From NCBI RefSeq assembly GCF_900129455.1, contig NZ_FQVU01000001.1:310001-374000 (forward strand): DNA of 64,000 nucleotides. Direction: 5' to 3'. The DNA is from Jatrophihabitans endophyticus. Lineage in GTDB: Bacteria > Actinomycetota > Actinomycetes > Mycobacteriales > Jatrophihabitantaceae. The first letter of the stretch is position 1. Every line of letters begins with the position of its first letter. The notes under the pieces are model-generated. The model ran no database searches. It saw only the letters and a list, made by a program, of their open reading frames with translations, and was not told the DNA's origin. Position numbers and translations under genes: made by a program. Shown piece after piece: positions 9,031 to 18,581 of the stretch.

Positions 9031-9320
9031 GAAGCCAGCTGATCGAGCCAGCGCTGGTACAGCTGCTCGACCAGCGTGGCCTGCTCCTCGATCGTGACGT
9101 GCTCGAACAGGTCGGCGACCGGGACGGGGAACCCGAGGCGCTCCTGCAGCCGGGCCGCGAGGGTGAGCGCGGCCTGCGAGTAGCCACCGAGCTCGAAGAA
9201 GCTCACGTCGGTCGGCGGGTCGGTGAGGTCGAGCAGCTCGCACCAGAGCTCACGGACCAGCGCGAGGGAGTCGGCGCTCGATCCGGCAGCAGCCGCGCCG
9301 GGGGTGGTGCCGTCGGTCAT
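9027..9320 (-). CDS. Free-standing peptidyl carrier protein
   Basis: A small carrier protein of 97 aa. The phosphopantetheine site is FFELGGYSQAA (Ser48), a GGxS motif with Tyr in the variable position. It must be loaded in trans, perhaps by the adenylation domain at the left edge or by the A-T-C or A-T-TE enzymes. The ATG overlaps the stop of the upstream thioesterase, and its stop overlaps the sulfotransferase start. The carrier and sulfotransferase may therefore act on the same carrier-bound intermediate, though the LysW protein is another possible carrier. Confidence 0.92.
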   Translation of the reverse strand: MTDGTTPGAAAAGSSADSLALVRELWCELLDLTDPPTDVSFFELGGYSQAALTLAARLQERLGFPVPVADLFEHVTIEEQATLVEQLYQRWLDQLAS

Positions 9321-10228
9321 GCGGGGCTCCCCTTCGTGTTCTGCTGGTGGACCTCCTGCAGGACGCGGGCCACGTCGTGGACGGCCGGCGCACGAAGGAG
9401 ACTCCAATGATCGGCCACGATGCCACATCCGTCGACCTCGCCGCCGGAAACCCGCCGCCAGGGTTCGAGCAGCTCGGTGGCGGTGTCCAGCGCCCACACG
9501 ACGCGGACCGCGGGCCCGCCGGGGGAACTGCGATGCCGCTCGAGCGCGGCGGCCGCGTTGCGGTGGATCGTGAGGCGCGCGGCGAGGTCGCTCTCGTCCG
9601 GGCCGAGGCCGCTCGTGTCCAACGCCGCGGCGGCCGCGGCAACGAACGCGGCGTCGTCGGCGTCCCACGCCAGGCGCACGACGTCGTCGGCCAGCGGCGC
9701 TGAGCGGGCCAGCTCCTCGGCGAAGCCGACCCGCAGCTCCACGTCGGTCGAACGCAGGCCGACCGAGCTGCCGGCACCGGCCGGCAGCGAGTCGATCGCG
9801 ACGACGGTGCGATCGGGCGTGACCAGCCGAGCGATCTCGAAGGCCAGCACCGCTCCGAAAGACCACCCCGCCACCGTCGCCGCGCCGGTGCCGTCGAGCC
9901 TCGTGGCGTAGGACCGGGCCACGTCCTGCACCGTGGGCCGGCTCGGACCGCGCAGCAGCGCCCCCGCGTCGAGGCCCAACACCGGGAACGTCCCGCCGAG
10001 CGCGGCCACGAGAGCGGAGTAGCAGAACAGCTCGCCGCCGACCGGGTGCACGAGCACGAGCGGCGGTCCGTCGCCCGGACGCAGTGTCTCGACCTCGGCA
10101 GCGGGGCCGGCACCCGACCGGGCGGCGGCGAGCCGCACCAGCGCGCTGCGCTGCGCCGGGCTCAGCGAGCGGAGCCGTTCGCGGGCGGCCCGGACAGCCG
10201 GATCGGCAGGGTCGGGAGGTGCCGGCAT
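9317..10228 (-). CDS. Discrete type I-like thioesterase
   Basis: A 303-aa NRPS thioesterase-domain protein not fused to a module. It begins with a linker (LSPAQRSALVRLAAAR) of the kind seen after carrier domains, then the alpha/beta hydrolase with GWSFGA (Ser123), an aspartate in VVAIDSLP and a histidine in VADHWSLL. It probably releases the chain from a carrier protein, possibly the one encoded just downstream. ATG at 10,228 is preferred; an in-frame GTG six codons upstream is possible. It is the first gene of the leftward operon and is divergent from the long rightward operon. Confidence 0.88.
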   Translation of the reverse strand: MPAPPDPADPAVRAARERLRSLSPAQRSALVRLAAARSGAGPAAEVETLRPGDGPPLVLVHPVGGELFCYSALVAALGGTFPVLGLDAGALLRGPSRPTVQDVARSYATRLDGTGAATVAGWSFGAVLAFEIARLVTPDRTVVAIDSLPAGAGSSVGLRSTDVELRVGFAEELARSAPLADDVVRLAWDADDAAFVAAAAAALDTSGLGPDESDLAARLTIHRNAAAALERHRSSPGGPAVRVVWALDTATELLEPWRRVSGGEVDGCGIVADHWSLLRAPAVHDVARVLQEVHQQNTKGSPA

Positions 10229-10296
10229 GCCGTCACCGTAGGCCACCCGGCGCCGTCTCCGGGGCCTCGCCGACGGTGTCCACCGCCGCCAGCGGC

Positions 10297-10325
10297 TTCG
10301 ACATGCCGGGCCGAGTCGTGATATT
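10297..10325 (+). promoter_or_regulatory. Candidate promoter of the 27-kb operon
   Basis: TTCGAC (10,297-10,302), a 17-bp spacer and GATATT (10,320-10,325). Transcription would start near 10,332, two bases before the GTG at 10,334, so the first gene may be read from a leaderless mRNA. The 105-bp divergent gap must also contain the promoter of the leftward operon, which I could not pick out. Confidence 0.4.
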
Positions 10326-10333
10326 CCTCGCCG

Positions 10334-10897
10334 GTGCCGGCCACGCCTCACCCGACGACCGCTCCCGTCGGCCTGGACGCGATCCGCGACAACGTCGCCA
10401 TGACCGGGGCCGACGAGCTCGGCGCCGGTGGCCTCAACGTCTGGCGCAACAGCCTGCCCGCGGGCACGTACCCGGGCGCACCGGTCGAGGTCGACGGCGT
10501 CCCGTTCACCGGCTCCCCCCACACCGGTCCGGACAACGTCCGCTGCGCCGGGCAGACCCTGCCGGTCGAGATCGGCCGCTGGGACTGGCTGTGGCTGCTC
10601 GCCACCGGCGAGCGGCGGGTCGAGGACGAGATCGCGATGCTGTTCACCGACGGCGCGGTCGACCTGGAGGCCGTACGGGTGTCCGACTTCTGGGCCGCAC
10701 CGGCGGCCTTCGGCGAGACCGTCGCCTTCCGCTCCGAGGTCATGCACTACCCGCACCACGTCCAGTCGCGCCTGCCCGGAACGATCTGGTGCCAACGAGT
10801 GCCGATCACCCGTCGCGCGGACCTGGTCGCGATCCGACTGCCGGACAACCTCGCGCTGCACGTCTTCGCCGCCACGCTCCTGCGTTGCGACCGATGA
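10334..10897 (+). CDS. Unknown protein, candidate small subunit of an aziridine-forming enzyme
   Basis: A 187-aa soluble protein with no motif I can name. It is rich in aromatic residues and short conserved-looking blocks (SDFWAAPAAFGETVAF, HYPHHVQSRLPGTIW, RLPDNLALHVFA), suggesting a beta-rich fold. There is no signal peptide or membrane segment. It overlaps the next gene by ATGA, which suggests a two-protein complex. A two-subunit enzyme without known relatives (Vzb10/11, AziU3/U2) closes the aziridine in LysW-based pathways by sulfate elimination. A protein pair beside a sulfotransferase in this kind of cluster is the natural candidate, but I cannot confirm homology by reading. The GTG start sits right after a candidate promoter; ATG at 10,401 is an alternative. 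Confidence 0.7.
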   Translation: MPATPHPTTAPVGLDAIRDNVAMTGADELGAGGLNVWRNSLPAGTYPGAPVEVDGVPFTGSPHTGPDNVRCAGQTLPVEIGRWDWLWLLATGERRVEDEIAMLFTDGAVDLEAVRVSDFWAAPAAFGETVAFRSEVMHYPHHVQSRLPGTIWCQRVPITRRADLVAIRLPDNLALHVFAATLLRCDR

Positions 10898-11988
10898 GCC
10901 CGTACACCGGCAGCGGCTGGTACCGCGACCCGCTCAGCTGCCTGCACGTGACGCTCGCCGTGCTGCTCGAGCGGGCCGGGCGCGATCCCCTCGACGCGCT
11001 GTCGCGCGACTTCGGCTTCCGGTGGATCCCCGGCGACGTGCGCGGCGAGGAGTTCTACTGGCCGGTCGACGAACCGGACGACCCCGTCGCAGGCATGGCG
11101 CCGAGCGCCGGCATCCGGTCCCGGTGGCGCACCGCGGCCGCCGACCCGCTGGCCGCGCTCGCGTCGGCGCTGGCCGCCGGCCGACCGCCGATCGTCGCGG
11201 TGGACAACTTCCACCTCCCGTTCCGCCCCGCCTACCACGACGTCCACGCCGCCCACCTCGTCGTCGTCACCGCCCTCGACGTCGCCGGCGGGCGGGCGTT
11301 CGTCGTCGACCACATGCCGCCGGCACACGCCGGCTGGCTGCCGGTCGAGCACCTGCTCGCAGCCTGGGGATCGGTCAACCCACCCGACGCGCAGGACGAC
11401 TTCTTCAGTGGTGAGCCGATCGAGCGGCGCTGGCTCGAGGTCGACCTCGGCCCCGGCCTCGCGCCGCTGACCGCCGCGGACGCCGCAGCGTCGGCGGTCG
11501 AGAACTGCGCGCGCTTCGGCCCGCTGCTGGGAGCCCCGGCACCAAGCTCGGGACGCGCCGACCTGCACGCACTCGCCGCGGCGGCCGTCGCGGCGGCGCG
11601 GGACGCCGATGGCGGGGCGCTCGCCGAGGTCTACACCTTCGGCTGGAGCATGCAGGCGCAGGCGGCGGTGCACGGCGAGCTGCTGCGCCGGACCGGCGCC
11701 GCGGCCGGCGATCTCGTGCTCGCGGCCGCCGGGCGCAAGGTCGAGGCGGTGGCCCACGTCTGGACCGGGCTGCGCGTCACCGCGGCGCACGGCCGCCTCG
11801 ACCCGGCTGCCGTCGCACCCGCGGTGGGGCGGCACGCGGCACGCCTCGTCACGGCCTACGAGACGGCCTTCGCCGCGCTCGCCGGCCTTGCCGCCCGCGC
11901 CCGGGCGACCCGTCCCGAAGTGACCGGTCCGGACGGTATGGTGCACCCGTTGCAGCGGGTCGTGGAAACGACGGGAGAACCGGTGTGA
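10894..11988 (+). CDS. BtrH_N/C39-like protein, candidate large subunit of the pair
   Basis: A 364-aa protein. Its first about 150 residues resemble the BtrH N-terminal family, a cysteine-peptidase-like fold used in butirosin biosynthesis to pass an acyl group from a carrier protein. Supporting blocks are DPLSCLHVTLAVLL with Cys at about residue 14, RPPIVAVDNFHLPFRP, HAAHLVVVTALDVAGGRAFVVDH and the WLPVEHLLAAW element. The C-terminal half is Ala-rich and helical. Coupling to the 187-aa protein (ATGA) and to the next NRPS (GTGA) ties it to the pathway. Options are acyl transfer from LysW or a peptidyl carrier, or, with its partner, the Vzb10/11-type ring-closing enzyme. The family call is by eye and moderate. 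Confidence 0.65.
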   Translation: MSPYTGSGWYRDPLSCLHVTLAVLLERAGRDPLDALSRDFGFRWIPGDVRGEEFYWPVDEPDDPVAGMAPSAGIRSRWRTAAADPLAALASALAAGRPPIVAVDNFHLPFRPAYHDVHAAHLVVVTALDVAGGRAFVVDHMPPAHAGWLPVEHLLAAWGSVNPPDAQDDFFSGEPIERRWLEVDLGPGLAPLTAADAAASAVENCARFGPLLGAPAPSSGRADLHALAAAAVAAARDADGGALAEVYTFGWSMQAQAAVHGELLRRTGAAAGDLVLAAAGRKVEAVAHVWTGLRVTAAHGRLDPAAVAPAVGRHAARLVTAYETAFAALAGLAARARATRPEVTGPDGMVHPLQRVVETTGEPV

Positions 11989-14900
11989 GCACCAAGGCGC
12001 GTCTCGCGCGCTTGCCTCTCGAGCGCCGAGCTCGCTTCCTGGGCCTGCTCGCCCGTGGCAACGGCGCCACGTCCACGGCAGCCGGCCCGGTCGCGCGCCG
12101 CCCCGGCACGCCCGTCCCGCTGTCCTACGCCCAGAACCTGCTGTGGTTCGTCGACCAGCTGGCACCCGGACAGACGGCCTACAACCAGCGGCTGCCGATC
12201 CGGCTGCGAGGGCCGCTCGACGTCCCGGCCCTGCAGCGGGCGTTGCAGGTCGTCGTCGACCGGCACGAGAACCTGCGGACGAGCCTGCGGGTGGTCGACG
12301 GCGTGCCGCAGCAGGTGGTGGCCGACGTCGTCACCGTCGACCTGCCCGTCCTCGAGCGGGACCCGGCCGACGACGACCCCGTGGCCTGGGCCGCGGCCCG
12401 GCAGGCGGAGTTCGGCGACATCCCCTTCCACCTCGGCTCGACGCCGCTGTGGCGGGCGACGGTCCTGCGGATCGCGCCCGACGACCACCTCTTCCTGTTC
12501 GTCATCCACCACGCGGTGTTCGACGCCGCGTCCACGAACGTCCTCGTCGGCGAGCTGTCCGAGGTCTACGGCGCCCAGCGCGAGCATCGGCCACCTCGCC
12601 TACCCGAGGTGCGGTTGCACTACGGCGACTTCGCGCTCTGGCAGCGGGACTACCTCAGCGGCGAGCGGCTGGATCGCCTCGTGCGGTACTGGCGGGGCCG
12701 GCTCGAGGACGTCCCCCAGCTCGAGCTGCCGACCGACTTCCCGCGGCCGGCCGAGTTCACCTTCCGCGGCGCCGAGGCCCGCCTGCCCGTGCGGGGACGC
12801 CTCGTCGAGGGCGTGCGGCGCCTCGCGCGTGAGATGGGGACGACGCCCTACCCGGTCTACGTCGCCGCGTACGCGATGCTGCTCAACCGCTACTCCGGGC
12901 AGGACGACCTGGTGATCGGCTGCTCCACCAGCGTCCGCGGCCGGCTCGAGATCGAGCACATGATGGGGTTCTTCGTGAACATGCTCGCCCTGCGCCTGCG
13001 GGTCGAGCCGGACGTCACCTTCCGCCAGCTGGTGCGCCACGTCGATCACGTGGTGCGCGAGGGCTTCGCGCACATCGACCTCCCCTTCGAACGGGTGGTC
13101 GAGATCGCGGCCCCGGAACGCGACCCCTCTCGTTCGCCGCTCGTGCAGGCCACCTTCCTGCTGCCCGACAGACCCCAACACCTGACGATGCACGGGCTCA
13201 CGATCGACGCCGACCAGACCGAGTCGACCACGTCGAAGTTCGACATGACGTGGCAGATGTACGAGGACGGCGACGACTCCTCCCTGGACGTCGAGTACGC
13301 CACCGATCTGTTCCGCGCGGACACCATCGAGCAGATGCAGCGACACTTCGTGCGGCTTCTCGGCAGCGGCGTGGACGATCCCGACCGCCGCCTGGGGTCG
13401 GTCGACATCCTCGGCACCGACGAGCGCCGCGAGCTCGTCGAACGCTGGAACGGACCGCAGCGCCCCGTTCCGGCCACGACCGTCGATGCGTGGTTCGCCG
13501 ACGTGGTCGCGCAGGCGCCGGATGCCGTCGCGGTCGTCTGCGGCACCACCGCGCTCACCTATGCCGAGCTCGACGCACGCAGCACCGCGCTGGCCGTGCT
13601 GCTACGCGACCGGTTCGGCGCACGGGCCGGCGAACTCGTCGCCCTGGCGCTCCCCCGCGGCGTCGAGCACGTCCTCGCCGTGCTCGCCGTCCTCAAGGCC
13701 GGGGCGGCGTACGTCGAGATCGACCGCGCCGCGCCGCACCAGCGCTTCGCCGCGATCATCGCCGACGCGGTGCCCTGCGTCGTCGTCACCACCGCCGATC
13801 TCACGGCCGCCTTCACCGACCTCGCTCCGGTGCTGGACGTCGCCGACCCGGTTCCGGCCGCGACCGCACCGCTGACGCCGTCGGCCCGCCCGGACGACCT
13901 CGCCTACGTGCTGTACACCTCGGGCAGCACCGGCACGCCGAAGGGCGTGCGGATCGAGCACCGCAACGTCGTCAACTTCATCGTCTCCACGCAGCACCTG
14001 TTCGACCTCACCGCCCGCGATCGCGTCCTCGCCTACGCCAGCTACACCTTCGACGTCTCGGTCTTCGAGATGTTCGCGGCGCTGTTGACCGGCGCCCAGC
14101 TCCACGTCGCCCTGGAGGCCGACCGGCTCGACCTCGACCGCCTGCAAGCCCTGCTCGTCGATGCGGGCATCACGGTCGTGGACCTGCCGCCGTCGGTGAT
14201 GGCGCTGCTCGACCCGACGCCGATGACGCAGTTGCGCATCTGCTTCGTCGGCGGCGAGGCGTTCTCCGCCGAGCTCGTCGAGCGCTGGCGACCAGGGCGG
14301 CGCTTCTTCAACGGCTACGGGCCCACGGAATGCACGGTCACCATGATCGTGTACGAGTGCACCGACGCGAGTGTCCAGTCGCCGCCGATCGGGCTGCCGA
14401 TGGCGAATCACGTCGCCCACGTGCTGGACGACGCGATGCGGCTGATCCCCTACGGCGTCCCCGGAGAACTGGTGATCGGCGGCGCCGGCCTGGCCCGCGA
14501 CTACCTCAACGATCGCACCCTCACCGAGCAGAAGTTCCGCCCCGACCCGTTCGGCACCGCGCCGGACGGGCGGCTGTACCGCACGGGCGATCTCGTGAAG
14601 CGCCAGGCCGACGGCAACATCGTGTTCCTCGGCCGCATCGACCGGCAGATCAAGATCCGCGGGGTGCGCATCGAGCCGGGCGAGGTCGAGGCCGCGCTGC
14701 TGCGCCTCGACGGCGTCCGGCAGGCCCACGTGACGGCGCGCGAGGACGACGCCGGCAACCGCACGCTCGTGGCCTACGTCAGCGGCACGGCCACCGAGGG
14801 CGACGAGCTGCGGTCCACGCTCGCGGCGACGCTGCCGCCCGCCCTCGTGCCGCAGCACGTCGTGACCGTGGGTGAGACGTTGCCGCTGAACGCCAGCGGC

Positions 14901-15278
14901 AAGATCGACGTCCGCGCACTGCCCGCTCCGGCCGAGGCGGTCCGGGTCGTCGCCGACACGGTGCACCCCGCGAGCGACACCGAGCGGATCATCGCCGACG
15001 AGCTCGTCGGCCCGGCGCTGCGGCTGGACGACGTCGACGTCGTCCGCAGCTTCTTCGAGCTCGGCGGCACCAGCCTGATGGCCGCCCAGCTGATCAACGC
15101 GATCCGCCGCCGGTTCGACGTGCCGCTCTCGGTCACCGAGTTCTTCCGCAACTCGAGCGTCACCGGGCTGGCGACGGTCGTCGACGAGCGCCGCAGCGGT
15201 CAGGACGACGAGCTCCTCGACCTGGTCGACACGCTCGGCGCGGCCGAGGTCGACGCCGTCCTGAAGGGTGGCTCGTGA
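11985..15278 (+). CDS. NRPS module C-A-T, substrate unassigned
   Basis: A 1,097-aa module. Domains: condensation (about 45-460, HHAVFDA at 175-181), adenylation (about 490-980, A3 YTSGSTGTPKG, A5 GYGPTE, A8 GRIDRQIKIRGVRIE) and carrier (GGTS, Ser1030), with a short C-terminal helix. Specificity residues read D-V-F-D-F-G-G-V-T-K, not a code I recognise, so an unusual amino acid is plausible, for example the carrier-pathway product. Two acyl-CoA dehydrogenase-like genes and a P450 follow with overlapping stops, hinting that the residue is oxidised while bound to this module. Confidence 0.93.
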   Translation: MSTKARLARLPLERRARFLGLLARGNGATSTAAGPVARRPGTPVPLSYAQNLLWFVDQLAPGQTAYNQRLPIRLRGPLDVPALQRALQVVVDRHENLRTSLRVVDGVPQQVVADVVTVDLPVLERDPADDDPVAWAAARQAEFGDIPFHLGSTPLWRATVLRIAPDDHLFLFVIHHAVFDAASTNVLVGELSEVYGAQREHRPPRLPEVRLHYGDFALWQRDYLSGERLDRLVRYWRGRLEDVPQLELPTDFPRPAEFTFRGAEARLPVRGRLVEGVRRLAREMGTTPYPVYVAAYAMLLNRYSGQDDLVIGCSTSVRGRLEIEHMMGFFVNMLALRLRVEPDVTFRQLVRHVDHVVREGFAHIDLPFERVVEIAAPERDPSRSPLVQATFLLPDRPQHLTMHGLTIDADQTESTTSKFDMTWQMYEDGDDSSLDVEYATDLFRADTIEQMQRHFVRLLGSGVDDPDRRLGSVDILGTDERRELVERWNGPQRPVPATTVDAWFADVVAQAPDAVAVVCGTTALTYAELDARSTALAVLLRDRFGARAGELVALALPRGVEHVLAVLAVLKAGAAYVEIDRAAPHQRFAAIIADAVPCVVVTTADLTAAFTDLAPVLDVADPVPAATAPLTPSARPDDLAYVLYTSGSTGTPKGVRIEHRNVVNFIVSTQHLFDLTARDRVLAYASYTFDVSVFEMFAALLTGAQLHVALEADRLDLDRLQALLVDAGITVVDLPPSVMALLDPTPMTQLRICFVGGEAFSAELVERWRPGRRFFNGYGPTECTVTMIVYECTDASVQSPPIGLPMANHVAHVLDDAMRLIPYGVPGELVIGGAGLARDYLNDRTLTEQKFRPDPFGTAPDGRLYRTGDLVKRQADGNIVFLGRIDRQIKIRGVRIEPGEVEAALLRLDGVRQAHVTAREDDAGNRTLVAYVSGTATEGDELRSTLAATLPPALVPQHVVTVGETLPLNASGKIDVRALPAPAEAVRVVADTVHPASDTERIIADELVGPALRLDDVDVVRSFFELGGTSLMAAQLINAIRRRFDVPLSVTEFFRNSSVTGLATVVDERRSGQDDELLDLVDTLGAAEVDAVLKGGS

Positions 15279-16432
15279 TCGACTTCGAACTGGACCCCGC
15301 GGAGGTCGACCTGCGCGAGGAGGTGCGCGCACTGCTCGCCGCCGAACCGCTCGCCGGTCTGCTCGCGGCGCTCCCGGCCGGGGGCGCCGAGCCGGACGTC
15401 CGCGCGCTCTACCGCGAGCTCGGCGAGCGCGGCCTGCTGGCGACCGGATGGCCGGTCGAGTTCGGCGGTCGAGGCGTGTCCCACGCCCATGCCGGCGCCG
15501 TCGTCGAGGAGCTCGTCCTGCACGGCGTTCCGGACATGTTGCAGGTGTTGAGCGTCCAGATCGTCGGGCTGTTCGTCCTGCGTGCCGGGTCGGCCGAGCA
15601 GCGGGCGAGCCTGCTGCCCGACCTCGGCGGCGGAAGGCGGTTCGCCACCGTCCTCTACACCGAGCCCGAGGTCGGATCGGACCTCGCCTCGCTCGAGCTG
15701 CGCGCCGAACGCGACGGCGACGACTACGTCCTCGACGGTGTGAAGATCTGGGGCCTGAAGAGTCGCTTCGCCGACGTCGGCCTGTGCGCCGCCCGGACGG
15801 CGACGGGCACCTCACGCTACGAGGGCATCAGCCTGTTCCTCGTCGACCTCGACTCCCCGGGCGTCGAGCGGGCGAACGTCGCCAGCATCGCCGACGACCA
15901 GTTCGATCGCGTCACCTTCCGGGGTGTTCGCGTCCCCGCCTCGGACCGGCTCGGCGAGGACGGCGACGGGTGGGCGCTGCTCGCCGAATGTCTCGCCCTC
16001 GAGCGCACGGGGCTGGACTACTCGCTCAAGGCGCGACGGTGGTTCGACACCGCCGTCGCGGGCGTCACCGCCGACGCCCTCACCCCCGCGGACCTCGCGT
16101 CGGTGGGGCGTCACGCGACGACCGTCGACGCCGCCGGGCTGCTGGCGTGGGACTCGTTGAACCGCCTCGACCGAGGTGGCCTCGACGCCCCGGACGCCGC
16201 CGCGGCCAAGCTGTACACCTCGACCGTCGCCCAGGACGTCGCCGTCTGGGCAGCCGAGCTGCACGGCGGCGACTACGCGCGGCACGCCCTCGACGCAGGG
16301 CCGCGGGCCGTGTTGGACGCGGCGTTTCGTGAGGCGCCGGGCGTCACCATCGCCGCCGGCACCTCGCAGGTGCTGGCCGAGGTCGTGTTCAGCGCGGCCG
16401 TCGACGCGTTCTCCGCGGGTGAGTCGCGATGA
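15275..16432 (+). CDS. Acyl-CoA dehydrogenase family flavoprotein
   Basis: A 385-aa FAD enzyme of the acyl-CoA dehydrogenase superfamily. Clear marks are the YTEPEVGSDLAS segment, the KIWGLKSRFAD block of the middle domain and a C-terminal AGTSQVLAE helix end. It would desaturate or oxidise at alpha,beta of a thioester. Its position directly after a C-A-T module points to a carrier-bound substrate, as proposed for VioJ-type enzymes of tuberactinomycin biosynthesis. GTG start inside the NRPS stop (GTGA); ends inside the next dehydrogenase gene. Confidence 0.88.
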   Translation: MIDFELDPAEVDLREEVRALLAAEPLAGLLAALPAGGAEPDVRALYRELGERGLLATGWPVEFGGRGVSHAHAGAVVEELVLHGVPDMLQVLSVQIVGLFVLRAGSAEQRASLLPDLGGGRRFATVLYTEPEVGSDLASLELRAERDGDDYVLDGVKIWGLKSRFADVGLCAARTATGTSRYEGISLFLVDLDSPGVERANVASIADDQFDRVTFRGVRVPASDRLGEDGDGWALLAECLALERTGLDYSLKARRWFDTAVAGVTADALTPADLASVGRHATTVDAAGLLAWDSLNRLDRGGLDAPDAAAAKLYTSTVAQDVAVWAAELHGGDYARHALDAGPRAVLDAAFREAPGVTIAAGTSQVLAEVVFSAAVDAFSAGESR

Positions 16433-17340
16433 AGATCGAGGACGATCCCCTGCTCCGCCGGCTCGGCTCGGCGCTCGCGGCCGCCCTCGGGTCCGTCGCG
16501 CCCGCGTCGCCGGAGGCCGCGACGGCTGCGCTCGCCGCGCTCGCCGGGCTCGACGCGTTCGCCTACGAGCGCCCGGCGACCCGCGACGGCTTCGATCTCG
16601 GAGTCTCCTGCGGGATCGTCGTCGCCGAGGAGCTCGGGCGCGCCGGCCTGCCCGACGTCTACGGCGCCGCGGTCCTGCTCGACTCCCTGGCAGCATGGCC
16701 GGGTCCGGAGCGGCCGGCTCTGCTCGGCTCGATGGACGCCCGCGTGAGCTGCCCCGGCCACGGCGACGTGTCCGTCGCCTCCACCGGCACGGCCGCCGCG
16801 CTCACCACGCCCGACGGCGCGACCGGCCGGCGGGTCCTGCTCGAGCTCGGGCCCGTCGACGCCGTCGGCGCGCACCCGTCGATCGCGGCCGCGCGCGCGA
16901 GGCACGCGGCGTACCTGGTCGGGCTCACCGCGGCCGCGCTCACCGCGGCCATCGGGCACGCGGACCGGCGCCGCCAGTTCGGGCGCCGCCTCGCCGAGTT
17001 CCAAGGGGTCACGCTCCCGCTCGCCCGTCACGTCGTCGAGCACCGCGCGGCGCGGCTGCTGGTGGGCCGGGCGGCACATGCCCTCGACACCGCGGCGCCC
17101 CGGGGCACCGTGCTCGCGACGCAGGCGCTGGCGCTGGCGACGGAGACGGCGCTGTCCACCGCGCGCACCGCCGTGCAGACCCTCGGTGCGCTCGGTATGA
17201 GCGATCAGGCGCCTACTGGGGCACTCCTGCTCGCGGTGCGACGCGAGCTCACCCGCTTCGGCAGGTCCACCGATCTGTGGGCCGAGGTCGGGGCTGCGGT
17301 GCTGCGCCCGGAGCCCGCCCAGCCCGCCCAGGTCGGCTGA
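16429..17340 (+). CDS. Short acyl-CoA dehydrogenase-like protein, likely partner subunit
   Basis: A 303-aa protein, about 80 residues shorter than a full acyl-CoA dehydrogenase. The C-terminal helical part is recognisable ([18 protein letters not shown], the usual RxQFG dimer/FAD motif), but the middle domain is shrunken and no TEP-type flavin segment is visible. It probably forms a mixed oligomer with the full-length enzyme just upstream, as in actinobacterial heteromeric dehydrogenases. Independent catalysis is doubtful. ATG overlaps the previous stop; its stop overlaps the P450 start as TGATG. Confidence 0.8.
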   Translation: MKIEDDPLLRRLGSALAAALGSVAPASPEAATAALAALAGLDAFAYERPATRDGFDLGVSCGIVVAEELGRAGLPDVYGAAVLLDSLAAWPGPERPALLGSMDARVSCPGHGDVSVASTGTAAALTTPDGATGRRVLLELGPVDAVGAHPSIAAARARHAAYLVGLTAAALTAAIGHADRRRQFGRRLAEFQGVTLPLARHVVEHRAARLLVGRAAHALDTAAPRGTVLATQALALATETALSTARTAVQTLGALGMSDQAPTGALLLAVRRELTRFGRSTDLWAEVGAAVLRPEPAQPAQVG

Positions 17341-18581
17341 TGCGGCTCCTGACCGGCGAGCCCGCCGCCGACACGCGGCCGGACCTGGGTGCCCTCGACC
17401 TGTACCCGGCTGCGCTCTACGGCAACGGCGACGCGCACGCGGCGTGGGCCCGGCTGCGGGCCGACGAACCGTACTTCCGGCAGGAGGCCCCGGGTGGCAC
17501 CCCCTTCTGGTCGGTGACCCGCCATGCCGATGTCGAGGCGGTGCTCCTCGATGCCGACACCTACAGCTCCGAGCACAGCACGATGCTCACCGTGCTGGAC
17601 CGCGACGCCGCCGCCGGCCGGGCGATCCACCTCGTCGACCCGCCGGGGCACGCCGCACTGCGACGGCCGACGGCCGAGGTGCTGTCGATGCGGCGCATGC
17701 GTCCGGGGCTCTCGCGCGCCAAGGACCGGATCGAGAAGCTCGTCCGGTCCCACGCCACCGCCGCCGAGGTCGACTTCGCCGAGCTCGTCCGCATCCTGCC
17801 CATGGCCGTCGCGGGCGAGGTCCTGGGCATTCCCGAGCCCTACTGGGCCGACGCCGGCAGGTGGACCGTCGCCTCCATGGCGGCCGAGGACCCCGCCTTC
17901 GGCGGCGGGGACGCCGCGGACATCCTGCTCGAGGCCCACATCGGACTGCTGTCGATGTTCGATCAGGTCCTGCGCGACGAGACGGCCGCACCCGACACCC
18001 TCATCGGCGCCCTGCACCGCGTCCAGGTCGACAGCCGACCGCTGACCCGCGACGAGGTCCTGGTCAACTGTTACGCCTTCATCATGGGGGCGAACCCCAC
18101 GGTGCCGCAGGCCGCGGCCCAGCTGGTGCTGTTGGCGGCCGAGCAGCCGGAGCTGTGGCAGCGCATCCGCCGCCGGGAGACACCCCTGACCGTGGTCACG
18201 GAGGAGCTCCTGCGATGGGCGAGCCCGGTCAACCACGTGCTGCGCCGGACGAAGCGCGAGACCGTCCTCGGCGGCCACGTGCTGGCTCCCGGCACCCTCG
18301 TGGCGGCGTGGCTGGCCTCGGCCAACCGCGACTCCTCGGTGTTCGACGACCCGTGGACCTTCCGACCCGACCGCCGGCCGAACCCGCACGTCGCGTTCGG
18401 CGTCGGCGCCCACACCTGTGTGGGCAACGCCGCGGCGCGAGTCGCGCTGCACGCCCTCGTCGACGTCCTGGCCGCCACGGTCGAGCGGGTGGAGCTCGCC
18501 GGGCCGGTGGGTCACCTGCACTCCAACTTCCTCAACGGCGTGACCTCGCTGCCGGTGCGCCTGTACCCGGCCGACGCGTGA
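17340..18581 (+). CDS. Cytochrome P450 with an atypical I-helix
   Basis: A 413-aa bacterial class I P450. The haem-binding loop is complete ([11 protein letters not shown], Cys360) and the ExxR motif is EELLR. The oxygen-activation stretch of the I-helix reads G-A-N-P-T at 250-254, where most P450s have A/G-G-x-D/E-T. The acid is missing and a proline is present, as can happen in P450s with unusual chemistry. Its place after a C-A-T module and two dehydrogenase-like proteins suggests oxidation of a carrier-bound residue. No ferredoxin gene is nearby. Confidence 0.93.
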   Translation: MRLLTGEPAADTRPDLGALDLYPAALYGNGDAHAAWARLRADEPYFRQEAPGGTPFWSVTRHADVEAVLLDADTYSSEHSTMLTVLDRDAAAGRAIHLVDPPGHAALRRPTAEVLSMRRMRPGLSRAKDRIEKLVRSHATAAEVDFAELVRILPMAVAGEVLGIPEPYWADAGRWTVASMAAEDPAFGGGDAADILLEAHIGLLSMFDQVLRDETAAPDTLIGALHRVQVDSRPLTRDEVLVNCYAFIMGANPTVPQAAAQLVLLAAEQPELWQRIRRRETPLTVVTEELLRWASPVNHVLRRTKRETVLGGHVLAPGTLVAAWLASANRDSSVFDDPWTFRPDRRPNPHVAFGVGAHTCVGNAAARVALHALVDVLAATVERVELAGPVGHLHSNFLNGVTSLPVRLYPADA

